Source: Parasponia andersonii (Eukaryota > Streptophyta > Magnoliopsida > Rosales > Cannabaceae). Taken from it: 64,000 nt of DNA. The DNA is taken from assembly GCA_002914805.1 (NCBI GenBank), contig JXTB01000414.1:1-64000 (forward strand), written 5' to 3'. Position 1 is the first letter of the stretch, and the number at the start of each line of letters is the position of its first letter. The notes below the pieces were generated by a model. It worked only from the letters and a program-made list of their open reading frames with translations. It did no database searches and had not been told where the DNA came from. A program made the position numbers and the translations under genes. Positions 10,866 through 22,800 of the stretch are shown one piece after another.

Positions 10866-13800
10866 CTATGGTGGATTTCTCTCCACGCCACTATTTAACA
10901 AAGCCCCGTTGCCAGCTGCCTTCAATGGCGGCCTATTAATCTTCTCAAGTAACCTACTGAAAACTAATTTGACAGGTATGCATGCTACTGTTGTGGGCCC
11001 AGAAGACTCCGGTTTGATTAGCCCATCCATTTGGCTACTACTGCTATCGTGTGTTTGCTTGTTACTGAACTTATGTTCTATTGCTATTGATGACAGAGTC
11101 CTTGTTTTCTGGCTAGATGATGAGCTTGATTTCTTTGGCATCTTTTTGAGTTTTCTATCAGATGGTGGCACATTCCTCTTCATGTGACCTGTCTTGTGAC
11201 TTAAATTCCCCTTCTTCTTGTTGTATGCTGGCTTACTTTCTCGATCTAAGAAGGGAAAATCATAAGCAGCTTCGTCACCATCCAGTGTCGATGATAAATG
11301 AGGACGTGGCACCCGAAAATTAGCTGTCCTCCTTGCAGTCCTCCATGCCTGGGGAAGAGCTGTATTTCCATCATTTTCAATTGGCTCGTTGCCAAAATCA
11401 TCCATTGTTGAGATGAGATTACTGGATGAACCATCTTCTAACGTTTCAATTTGGATCGGGTGCCCTATAATTGCTTTCCCATTTAACTTACTCATCAGAG
11501 AAACAATAGGAACAGGCTCTTTTTGGTATCTTGCTTGGACTTTCACATCAACATCTATCAATATTGATCCTGACCTCCCCCCAAACTGATGACGACCATC
11601 ATAAAGTGGGTCAAAGCGTTCTCTTTTTATGTCCCAATATCCCCTCGAAGAAGGCCGATCCTCCAAACTCCATTCATCCCAGTCAACTATGTTACGACCA
11701 ACACTGCTTCGACCTCTGAATGCAGCTCTTGATGAGGAGCATCCGTTGTACAGTCCAATCATTTCTGTCCCAAAATCCTAACAATTCATATCAGTCTCGT
11801 CAGAACTATCATTAACATCAATATTCTACAATAACTGAAATTCCCACTTAAGGAGCCAAAACTCTTACCTTATCTTCAGGATATGATCCATACATATAAC
11901 CTTTTCCATCAGTTGCATCCAGAGACCTCTTTGTTAGATTGCGAATATTCCTTTTCCCTTTCAATTGCCATTTGGACACTGCTTCGTTAGCAGATATAGG
12001 ATAATGGCTATAAAAGTGAGATGCGTCACCCGAAAGCGTCAACTCGTCCAGCTCATCACTCCCCATGCTTCCATGTTCTTGTGCTTCATATCTTCCCAAA
12101 GAGCTCACCTCAGGTTCCATAGGTGCAGCAGCATCTAAACAAGCAAGAGAAAACTGGTTAGAATCCGGAAATTAAACCAGCCAGGGCATTAGAAAAGCTT
12201 GAGGCTTACAAAACTCCCAAATCACGTAGAGAAACAAAACAAAAATAGGGAAACTTCCATTTGAATTTCTCACTTACTGGAATTGGGAACACAGCACAGG
12301 CTATAAAAGCTATAGTATAAATACCAATATAGCGCCAAAAGGAAACAGAATACTTTTTCTGCATGGTAGAGACTATCTAATTGTTTGTACAAAACAAATC
12401 ATCCATACATACCTCATAACAACAATAATAAATATCATTGTTCTCTCCCTGCATCCATGAGTATAGAATACAATAATCCAGTCCTTATCTTTAAACATTT
12501 CCAGCCAATTCCAATATCGCCATCCTACTATGCGCGAGAGTTTTTAGTGTAGATCACAAACATTTTATTTTGTGAAGTCATGCATAAACCTCTAGGGCAC
12601 ATCTTATACCAGCCCAAAACAACATATCTGGTGGATATGGAGCTTAATGATACTTATCAGCACAAACATTTCAACAGTTAAGATCAAATCCAAAATGGAA
12701 TTTCGATTCAGCCATAAATGTAACAACTAATTTGGGATTCAAGTAATACAAAGCAAAACGTTGATATCTTCTAATATAGACTACCAAATACTGAGGAGAT
12801 GCTTTTGGCTCAGAATACAGAAATCTGAAATACGAAGAGTATCCTCCATGTGCACACTAGATCAGCCAAAGAGCAATTTTAAGTACCTATTATTTGAACA
12901 TATAATATAGAATATCATCAATTAAAAAGGAAAACATAGGAAGAGGAGTACAATTAAACGATTAAAAACTTTTGGTAAGAGTGGAACCCCGTAACAACTG
13001 AATCACTTTTGCTAAATATTGCATTATTGTTTGTTTGGAGGTTATACATGGGTGCGATGACCAGCTGGTTAGCCCTAAAAGGAGTGCCGCTAAACATTTT
13101 CTTAAGATTCGCAAGGCATTACGTCATAAGTTTCCAAAAGTGATTAGATAGTTTCTTTCTTTCTTTCTTTTTTATGAACCTTTTTTTTTTCCCAGTTTTC
13201 AATTATTTCCACCATTTTCAATGCATTAAACAAATTTCCAGATGATGTTCATATCAGAATAACAAACAGAGAAAAGAAGAAGAAAAAGAAGAAGAAGAAG
13301 GCTGAGAATTAAATCCCTCCATGGAAGCTATGCTTTAGATCATTTAGGAGAAGGCTCTCAAAAGTCAAGTGAAGGCAACACACCACTTCCTAGATAGTAG
13401 ATACTAAGTCCAGCAGGACAACAGAAATCAATAGGAAGGCATTACAATTTGAGGAATAAGTTGCTCCACACATTAATAGTACCAAATAAAGAAATATAAT
13501 TAAGTAGGATCATGCAAATTGATCTTTCAAACATACAAAACATCAAAACTACATCAATCATAACTGTCATATAGATAAACTATTGGAGGCAGAATGAAAA
13601 GAATAAAACTCACCAGAGAGAACAGCCATTTCTACATCCATATCTTGTTCTGTCTCGGAAGAATCAGACTCAGATTCAGAAGAATCAGTTTCTGAAGTAT
13701 CTGATTCATCTTCTGTGGAACCAGAAATGTTCTCTTCAGTCAAAGAATTGGGATGTAGAGAAGCTCCAATATGGGAATCTGACATCTCAACGTCACTTTG

Positions 13801-15247
13801 TGATATTGCTTTATTGTCTAAGGATTCACTAGACTCAGCTGGATAGTAAACATATCTGCTCCTCTTTGCTCTGCAAATAGCTCCCAAATGCTCCACTCCT
13901 GAAATAGAAGTAGAAACAGTAGCACTGTCAGGTTGCAAGGAATCAGGGACTTCTAATTTTGCACTATTCTGCAAAACTTGGACAAGAGTGCGGCGCTTGT
14001 CACGTCTCTTGACCAAACATTCCTCACTCAACCCCTCATGTATTCTTTTTCCTTTGTCTAAAGAATTTTTACCATTCAGGTGACTTGTATTTCCCATTTT
14101 AAGACCACCACACGGGAGAGCTTGAACACTATTGTCAACTATTGGCTTCCGAGAACCATTTGAAGCAACAGAAGATGGAAGTTTAGTCTTTGAAGGGGAA
14201 ATCATGAGCCCTAAATCCTGCAAACCTCTCATCCGAGGTGTGACTTCAGAATGATCCTCTTCCCCGCTAAGTTGATTTCCGTCTTTGGACTTTTGGGAGG
14301 ACAAAGGGTTGCCTAGAGTCTCATTCTTAGGGGACACATCTAGTCCCTTAGAAAACTGATTGGATTTGGAATCTCCAAGTTTTACATTATAATTTCCAAA
14401 ACTCTCTGTAGGTGTAACTAACCCCTTTTTGACAGCACCAGATGACTTACTGTTCGTGCGATCAGAAGCTATACCTAACTTTCCTGGTTTCTTTGTCTGT
14501 TGCTTCTCAAGCTCAAGTGCATGAAGAATAGCATCTTCTCGACGTGCATACTTCTCTCTTTTCTTTATGGGCATGCCCTGTGAGGATTCAGCCCTTTCAA
14601 TACAATCATCAAACTCTCCACATCGAAATGCCTTCACACGCTTGGATTTCTCTAAGTTGTACCAGTCCCTGAGAAATACAAGACATAGAATATCTTACAA
14701 AACATGATTAAGTGCAAAATACCATTTTGTGCTGTTCTTTGTACACGAAGGTCTAAACAGAATCTCACTAATTTCGAGTATTTGGTTTGAATCTAAGTGG
14801 TTTCTAACTCTAGACCAACAAACAATACACAGAGGTCAAACCCATCCCTCTATCACTAAAAGCCCTACTGACACTTCTCCCACCATTAATGGGATATGGG
14901 TATTAATATTTGGCAATTTTTTCAAATTAAAAAGGGTTAAAAGCAGTCATTACAAAGCTTCAAAATTGTTAAATATCCAAATTAAATAAGTGGGATATGG
15001 TTTTTGACTTTTGAAGTCGTGAAACAAGAGAGAGAGAGAGAAAGAATAGAGAAAGAGAGACATACACACTGGCATCTTCCCTGCCGAGGAGCTTGACCGG
15101 AGTCCCCGAGCGAGGCGAGGTGAGATGCGAAGCCGAAAGCTCTTCAGGCCCAACAATCTTCCCCGGCCACCACGAACCGTTCCTCCTCCGCACCCACACG
15201 ATCGATCCTACGCTGAACTCGACCGCACCGGAATCCGTACTCCCCAT
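10866..15247 (-). CDS. PWWP-domain nuclear protein (At1g51745/At3g21295-like)
   Basis: Four exons, 15247-15066, 14668-13614, 12134-11869 and 11777-10866, join to 804 codons plus stop. Residues 10-75 form a PWWP domain (FSVGSIVWVRRRNGSWWPGK, then TPVKLLGREDAS and DWYNLEKSKRVKAF), a fold that binds methylated histone tails and DNA. The middle is long, charged and disordered, with a Ser/Asp/Glu-rich acidic block near residues 385-410 (DTSETDSSESESDSSETEQD). A conserved C-terminal region carries WDEWSLEDRP and WRTARRTANFRVPRP. The architecture matches the plant family of uncharacterised PWWP proteins At1g51745 and At3g21295. The exon 1 donor was placed after GT at 15066, so the join reads ASV-DWYN as in the family. 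It faces the TIO gene across a shared promoter region. The exact function is unknown. Confidence 0.88.
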
Positions 15248-15599
15248 ACCACACACACGCACCCAAACCCCTCTCTCTAGAAACAACCAATTAACAACTG
15301 GTGAGTCGCCGGCGAGTGAGTCAGCCTCCGGCGAAGAACAGGAATGAGCTATGGAGGATCCGAAAGGGGCCAACTATGGAGGATCCGAAAAGACGAATTC
15401 GGGTTAGGGCTAGGGTTTCCATTCAGAACTGGAAATTTTCCATCTCTCTTCTTCTTCTTCTTCTTCTTCTTCTTCTTCTTCTTCTTCTTTATTCTTTCCT
15501 TTTTTTTTTTTTTTTGGGGTTAAATTTGAAATTATTTAATTCAAAAATGGATGTACCTGATAAAACTGTTTGTCTGTTTCTCTCTCTTAAGAAGTCTTC

Positions 15600-15632
<33 letters not shown>

Positions 15633-16815
15633 AAAATAAACAAAACAAAACAAAACAAGCACAGAAGAGAAGACGAAAGCTTTATCTTGTGTGTGTGTGT
15701 GAAATTTGAGCGGTTGGTGCGAATAGCGTTGCGTGGGGGTGTCCACAGTGGGTCTCACTCTCTCTCTCTCTCTACAAGACGAGCTTCCGAGCTTTCCCTG
15801 CACGTGCTCCACTAAATGGGCCTTTTGGGTCGAGCACTCGGCCCACTTGGAGTTCTGGGCCGGAGACTTTTTTTTTTTAAATGGCGGTGGAAAGCGCAAA
15901 ACTAATCTACTCTCCGGAAAAGACGTTTAAGAAGTATTTATTTTTCTAATGCGAACGAAAAAAAACAAAACAGAAAATGACAAAATATGAAATGACTTAT
16001 TTACCCCTTTCAAGGAAGAAAACAAAGCTGTAGACTTAAAAGTTGAAATGATATCGGCGGGAAAAGAATAAGAAACTTTTGATTGCTCCACTTTCGACTT
16101 TCGACACCCCTCTCTCTCTCTCTCTCTCTCTCTGCTGTTATTTTTCTGGGTGCTTTCGTATTTTGTGGTAAGTCTCTCTTTCATTATTATTATTATTATT
16201 TCTTTTTTTCGGGTGTAAATTTCTAGTTCAATTCATTTGATTTAGGTAGCTTTGGGTGCTGGATGCATTTATTTATTTATTTATTTATTTTGTTAATTCT
16301 ATTGTTTAAGTTTAAGGAAAAGAAAGCAGTTAGTAGATCTTTTTCTTTCCTTTTACTTCATTTTCTCACTTGCCAAACACAACTCACTCAGCCTCCAGCC
16401 ACCAGCCACCAGCCACCACTTTGGGGCCGATGCTGTAAATTTCGGCTATTTATTGGTGGTATGTTGATGTAGGATCCATAATTCAGACATATTGATTTTC
16501 TGTGTTTTAGATTATTGAATAGATTCATTTAGCATTATCTCATCTTGTGTTTAGTACTTGATTAAATTTGGTATGTTTCTACTCTGAGTAGGGGTTTTTT
16601 TTTTTTTTTAATATAGGCATACTCAATTATTTGAAGCAACCAATTTGGGTCTTAATAAGTAACTAAGAATGGTTGATTTGCATCTACTTATTATAATCCT
16701 TGTGTAAATTAATTTTCGAAATGTAGTGTACTAAGTTGACTATGTTTTCAGGTGGATTTTAATCTCATTGTAGTATTTAATAAAATTGGTAGAGGAGAAT
16801 TGGTATAGTGAAAAG
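15248..16815. promoter_or_regulatory. divergent promoter between PWWP and TIO genes
   Basis: The two genes are transcribed away from each other from this 1.57 kb. It contains a (TCT)n run (about 15441-15488), CT tracts (15606-15631, 15759-15773, 16109-16133), a (TTA)n (16184-16201) and a (TTTA)n (16267-16290). A 17-base direct repeat, CTATGGAGGATCCGAAA, occurs twice near 15349 and 15374. The CT tract at 16109-16133 followed by GTAAGT (about 16168) suggests a non-coding first exon and leader intron for the plus-strand gene. Transcription starts were not determined. Confidence 0.5.
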
Positions 16816-19800
16816 ATGGGTGTGGAGGATTACCATGTAATCGAACTTGTAGGCGAAGGGTCATTTGGGAAGGTATACAAAGGAAGAAGAAAATACACTG
16901 GCCAGGTATCTACTTCTTCCTTTTAGCTATCCGAAATCTTTATCAAGTTTTCTTCCTTTTTTTTTTTTTTTTTTTTTGGTCGAAAATTGTTTCCTTGGTT
17001 TTTCAGACTGTTGCAATGAAATTTATTATGAAGCATGGGAAAAGTGACAAGGATGTTCATAATCTACGACAGGAAATTGAGGTAATGGACTCACTTTCAT
17101 TAATTTGGTAATGCTATAAGAACGCGGCGGGGGTGTTATTGGTTTTCGAGTTAATTTGATATTTGTCTCCTTGTATGTTACAGATCCTAAGAAAGCTTAA
17201 GCATGAAAATATTATTGAAATGCTTGATTCCTTTGAAAGCCCTCAAGAGTTTTGTGTTGTCACTGAATTTGCTCAGCTAATGGATACAAATATATTATCT
17301 CTAAGTTCTATTAGACCCGATATTTTTAGGCTGCAAGCGAATGTGGGCTACGTGCCATTATGGAAAAAGTGTGGGAGACGCATATGGGCAAGTAACTAGA
17401 CCATGGCTTTTCTCGTTTCACACTTGACAGGGTGAACTCTTTGAGATTCTTGAGGATGACAAGTGCCTCCCTGAAGAACAAGTCCAAGCCATTGCAAAGC
17501 AGTTGGTATTTTCTTACACTAGAAATATTGATCCCGTCTATATAATGATTCAAAGTTGAATTTTGATATTTCAGGCTTTTGGTTTATTTTTGGTTTCATT
17601 AAATGTGAGAGCTTTTTAAAAAAAGGAAAAAGAAAACGTTGAATTTTGCAGGTGAGAGCATTGCATTATTTGCATTCCAACCGTATCATCCATCGTGACA
17701 TGAAGCCTCAGAATATCCTAATTGGAAAAGGGTCTGTTGTCAAGGTTGATCATTCAGAATAATATGCACTCTTTTTTTTTTGGTTGGGTTTCCCTGCCTT
17801 CTAGTCACTAAGTTCATTATTTTTACCTTATTCCTACTATCACATTCTAGATTTCCTGTTTTGTTTTTGGTAAGTTGTCCTTTAACCTGATATTGCAGCT
17901 TCTGTGAGGCCTTCCTATAACTACAAACATGTGCTCGTTATCAGATAACTTGTTTGCTTTCTTATTGGCGACAGCTCTGTGATTTTGGGTTTGCACGTGC
18001 AATGTCCATGAATACTGTTGTTTTGCGATCCATAAAAGGTTAGACTATCTTATTTTTGACTTGTATGACTTTATTTTGTTGTCCGAAGAGTAAATCTTAT
18101 GATTTAATACACCGGTTGGCCTTTGGAATTTCTTTTTTTTTTTTCTAATCAATTTCTTCTTCTTCTTTTTTTTTTTTTCCAGGAACTCCTCTGTATATGG
18201 CTCCAGAATTGGTACGAGAACAACCCTACAACCACACTGCAGATTTATGGTCTCTTGGAGTCATCCTGTACGTATAATCTCCATTCTATTTTACATTGAG
18301 GTCTAGATATCCCCTTCATTGTTTACTGGACTAGTTGTCTTTAATAATTCTCCATTTGGATTCAAATTAGTCTTGACCTCTCTTCTGTTGGAGTGGTTTC
18401 ATTTCTTCAGAATTGCTACCAGTAGTGTAGAAAAGTGAGGTGACAATGCCCAATGCCAGATTGGAACATGCATGTGAATTTGGGCTCACCAAAACCCCAT
18501 GTAGAGGCTTAAGGACACTAAGATCTATGGAAAATTTCTTGGAGTTGTTGCAAAAGGGCATTTACCAATTCGTTTCGTTTGCAAGTTTCTCACCTATAGT
18601 TTTACCTTTGCCTTGTGTTACTATAACATATTCTGCATTTACATTGCTTAGTCTCCTTTGCACCATTAAAGACTGATATGTGCGAATATCTGTTGAACCA
18701 TTAATATTTTTGAATGAGTAAACCAGCTTCCCTGCCAACAAAAAGACAAAGGACATTGAGAGTATCCTAATCACTAGTATTCCGGTAGCTGTTTTGTTGT
18801 TTGCTCTCTCTCCCATGGATTCAGTTATCATCTTCAATCAAACTAGTTTTCATGGACACAGGTATGAATTATTTGTTGGCCAGCCTCCATTTTATACAAA
18901 TTCTGTATATGCACTCATCCGGCATATTGTCAAGGTTCGTTCGGTCAAACTCAACATGGCTATTGTTAATCTAAGTTGTTAAATCACCAGCTAATTTGAC
19001 GATTATTGTGCCAGGATCCAGTTAAATATCCTGACAACATAAGTGCAGATTTTAGAAGTTTTCTCAAGGGATTGCTCAATAAGGTTTTTTTTTTTTTTCT
19101 GTTTAAATCTGACAAATAGTTTTCATTTAAATTTTTCTGCAACCAAATTCTTACAAGGCCTTTGTATAATGGGTTACAGGTACCACAAAATCGATTGACA
19201 TGGCCTGCTCTTCTTGAACACTCTTTCATAAAGGAAACATCAGATGAACCAGAACCCAGGCCCCCCAGGGTACCTGTATTTCAAAATATCCACTTCTACT
19301 TGTTTTTCTTTTCAATACTACAAACTTATGAAACCTTCATCGCATGATGGTATTAAGAGGACACTATGTTAAGAAATTGATATTCTTATTCTTCTATATG
19401 AAGAGATTGAAAGGGAAAAAAAAAAAAAATGAACTGCATTATTAGCATGTATTTTACCTTTTTTCAGGAAATATGTCCTACGAACGCTAGACGCTGTGAG
19501 GCAGCATGTAGCGGTGAAGGAAGCCCAATTAATACGTCAGCTGGTTTGGCTTCTCTAGTCCCGGTTGTAAGTCCCCCATATACTCCAGATATTTAGTTCC
19601 TTTTTAATAATCATGGTTTGAATCTCATGTCCTAGGTGAAAAAAACTCTCCTCATTCTTCAGAGAAAAGTAATGGGCCGATCTTTCAAAAAGATGCTCAG
19701 TTAGGTGTTCCTGACTCCACTATCGACAATTCACCACATGACGAGTTCCCAGGATTTGCAAGTCCTAATGACGTTAACCCATCAGGTAGATTATTTTCCG

Positions 19801-22800
19801 TTTGTAGAGTAAACCAAAAATAAAAAAATAAAAAATAAAATAGAAAAAGGGGAGATCAGGCTGTTATGTTCCTTGATTTTTCTTACTCCAAGTCCAAGCA
19901 TTTCAGTGAAGGTTTGCTTCTCCTTTCTTCGTAGCATTGGTTTTGTGCCTTTTAACAATACATGGCTGCATGAAATGCAAAGACTAGAAGTTTTAAATCA
20001 TTAAATCCCCATTATCAGCTTCATTTTTTTATTTTACGTGACACTGGTAAATTTTAGTGAAATTAAGTATTATTTTTCAGGTTGCCAGATATTGGACAGA
20101 TTGGAAAATAACTCCCGTACAGTCAAAGGGTCTCAAATAATCAGTAAAGATAATGAAGCATTAGCACATGTTTTAGAACCACTAAAAGGATGGTCTAAAG
20201 GATCTCAAAATCCTTGCAGGTAATTTTAGTTAAATGCCTTACTACCATTATTTATATCATGGCGTTATATGCCTGATAGGGTTGTTTATGAAGGCATTGA
20301 TTCTTTGTCCATGCATACAGGGATCACGACGTTCTTATGTCAAACCAGTCACTAAGAATTCTTTCAAACTTAGTTGCTGCTGGCGCCATCCTTTCCAGTC
20401 GACTGCTCGACGAAATAATACAGGAACTTCTTGTTTTCACAGCACATATTGTTAGATTGAAGTCATCCGAACTTGTTGACCTAATGGCAAGGGTATGTTT
20501 CTTCATTTAGAAAACTGTGGCCAAAGAACTTGTATTTGCAGTTTTGCTTGGTGTTGCGCAATGACTCTTGGTGTTGGGCATTTCTGGCAAATTGAAGATA
20601 ACAGGATTATTTCAATTTTAGCTGCCTTGAATTGCATCGTCAGTATCTTATTACTGTGACATTTTCTATAAGTAATAGTAGCACTGCTTACTTAATTGCA
20701 GTTCTTCTGATAATTTCAACTATGCGACCTCCTTCCGTCCTCGTTTTTGTGCAGTTATTTTTAGCTTAGTTACATTTATTTGTTTTTTTTTTCTTTTTTC
20801 CTTTCCAAACTATTCATCCTGAAATATCCTAGACTTGTCTAAATATGCTGAAGTTAAACCCTCTCAAATGGTTTTAAAATTTGAAATGTTGGATGAATGT
20901 GGTATATATTTTCCTGTTTGATGATTATTATCAGCTTATGCAACTCTAATTTATTTACAGAGTTTATCAATCATCAAAATTTTGCTAGACAATGGCAGAA
21001 GTGGAGGTGCAGGCTCATGCTTCAGGCACTGGGTTTCATTAACCGAAATTTTTACAGAGGTTTTTTTATTTTATATTTTTTGGGTGGTTCCATGTTGAAT
21101 AGTGATATCTGGCAACAATATAAGCTCCTTCAAGGTATCTCATGTTGAATTTATAGGTTGTAGCTTGCAAGGACAATGCATCTGGAAAAGTTTTGTATGA
21201 GTCCACCGCTTGTGTTACTGTCATGTTAGCTTCAGTTGCGCAAGGCCTAAAATCATTTTGTTCCGATTCAGATCCTGGGATCATTTCTACTGCTAATGAG
21301 ATTCTTAAACGGATTTTGGGGCATGCTAAAACATGTCGTTTAGTAGAGCATTTGTGTCTCAGTTTAGCTACTTCAGGCTCAAGTCTCATCTCAGGTTCTT
21401 CAGATAAGCTGTGTGCTGCTTGTGAAGCATGTCGAGCTATTTGGTCATTGATAGAAGCATCAGAAATTCTTTATACAAAAGAAAATGCCCATCAGTTTCC
21501 CTTGAGCGCTCTACAGAGTCCTTTGCTTCGACTTAACATTAGCAACCAGGAAGGATTATTGCTCAGTTCAGAATCAGTTAAAATTGTCGATGTAGTAACA
21601 GAAGTATTCCTCAGATCGAAGGCAGTACAGGTTGCTCTTTGTTATTGCCTTCACCAACATCTTGAGGCATCATTATGTGCTGGCATTCAGGTCTCTGTCT
21701 ATCCTATTTATATAAATTTTTTCAATAGCCGCTTATGTGGTCTCTTCTTTACTCAGTCTGAAACCTTGAGATCTGAAGGCAGTTAAAGAATTGAACTTGC
21801 TGGTTCTAATTACTTTTGTTCATATCAAGCTTGCTAAAGTTGACATAAAGTATACAATTCTTGTTTCATATTTCAGCTCTTGTTGAGGTGCTGTCTACAT
21901 AGTGCAATTGTTCCAGGTGCTTTATGTGGCCTGCCCAGTTCCCTGCCCGTTACTACCATTGTCAGTGGTGGAGGCGATGGCACCATTGTTTCAGAGATAT
22001 TCTCTATATTATCATTCTGTACTTCATCCTTCGAAAAAGATACACAAACATGCGAAACAAGTAACATGAAGTGTAAATTTACCAAACCTGCCGTACTAGT
22101 TCTACATTGTTGCCTCATTATTGCAACAATCGCTCAATGTTTAAAGGCAACTGGAAGAAACTCCGCATTATTTATGCTTACAACCTCCCAAAAGAAGCAA
22201 CATTCTCGACTTGCTGTTCTTGCACACTATTTCTCTTCTGATGAAAAACAAATAGCTTCCTTTCAACCTTGTAGTGCCTCATCTATGTTGGCCCTTGCAT
22301 CCATTCTATCCCTTGAAACTGGATCTACAGTTGAATCTTCAGTCTCTGAAATAGGAGTGCCTTTAATTCCTCGAACTGCTATACTTCGCGAATGGTTCCA
22401 AATTTCATTAGGCAATGAAAACAAATTGGAGACTCATATTGTGGACGGTGCCCTCTCATATTGTCATGGCCTTAGGGATGGATGCGTTGGTTTGTTAGAC
22501 TTCCAGCTTAGGTGGGGAGGACCTTTATACGTTCAAGAGCTGTGTGCAAGTGGTATACCTCTGCTTCTCATTGGTTTGTTAGCTAAAAACCCTTCAAAAG
22601 AATCCCCTCAAGGAATTGAGAGCACAAAAGACCAAGTTGGGCTGTCCCCAGTTGGAGTTGTGTGGACTGTTTCATCAATATGTCACTGTCTTCCAGGGGG
22701 AGCTGTGACTTTTCGACAGATTATGAAGAGTGAACACATCAAGCTCATTTCTGACTTACTAAGCGATGTACATCTCAATCTTATAAAACGCTCAGTCGGA

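Noticed and set aside
19180..19790. A frameshift in the TIO linker
   Set aside because: The frame is kept if the GTTTGG donor at 19543 is used, so a sequence lesion is not required; reported as a splicing question instead.
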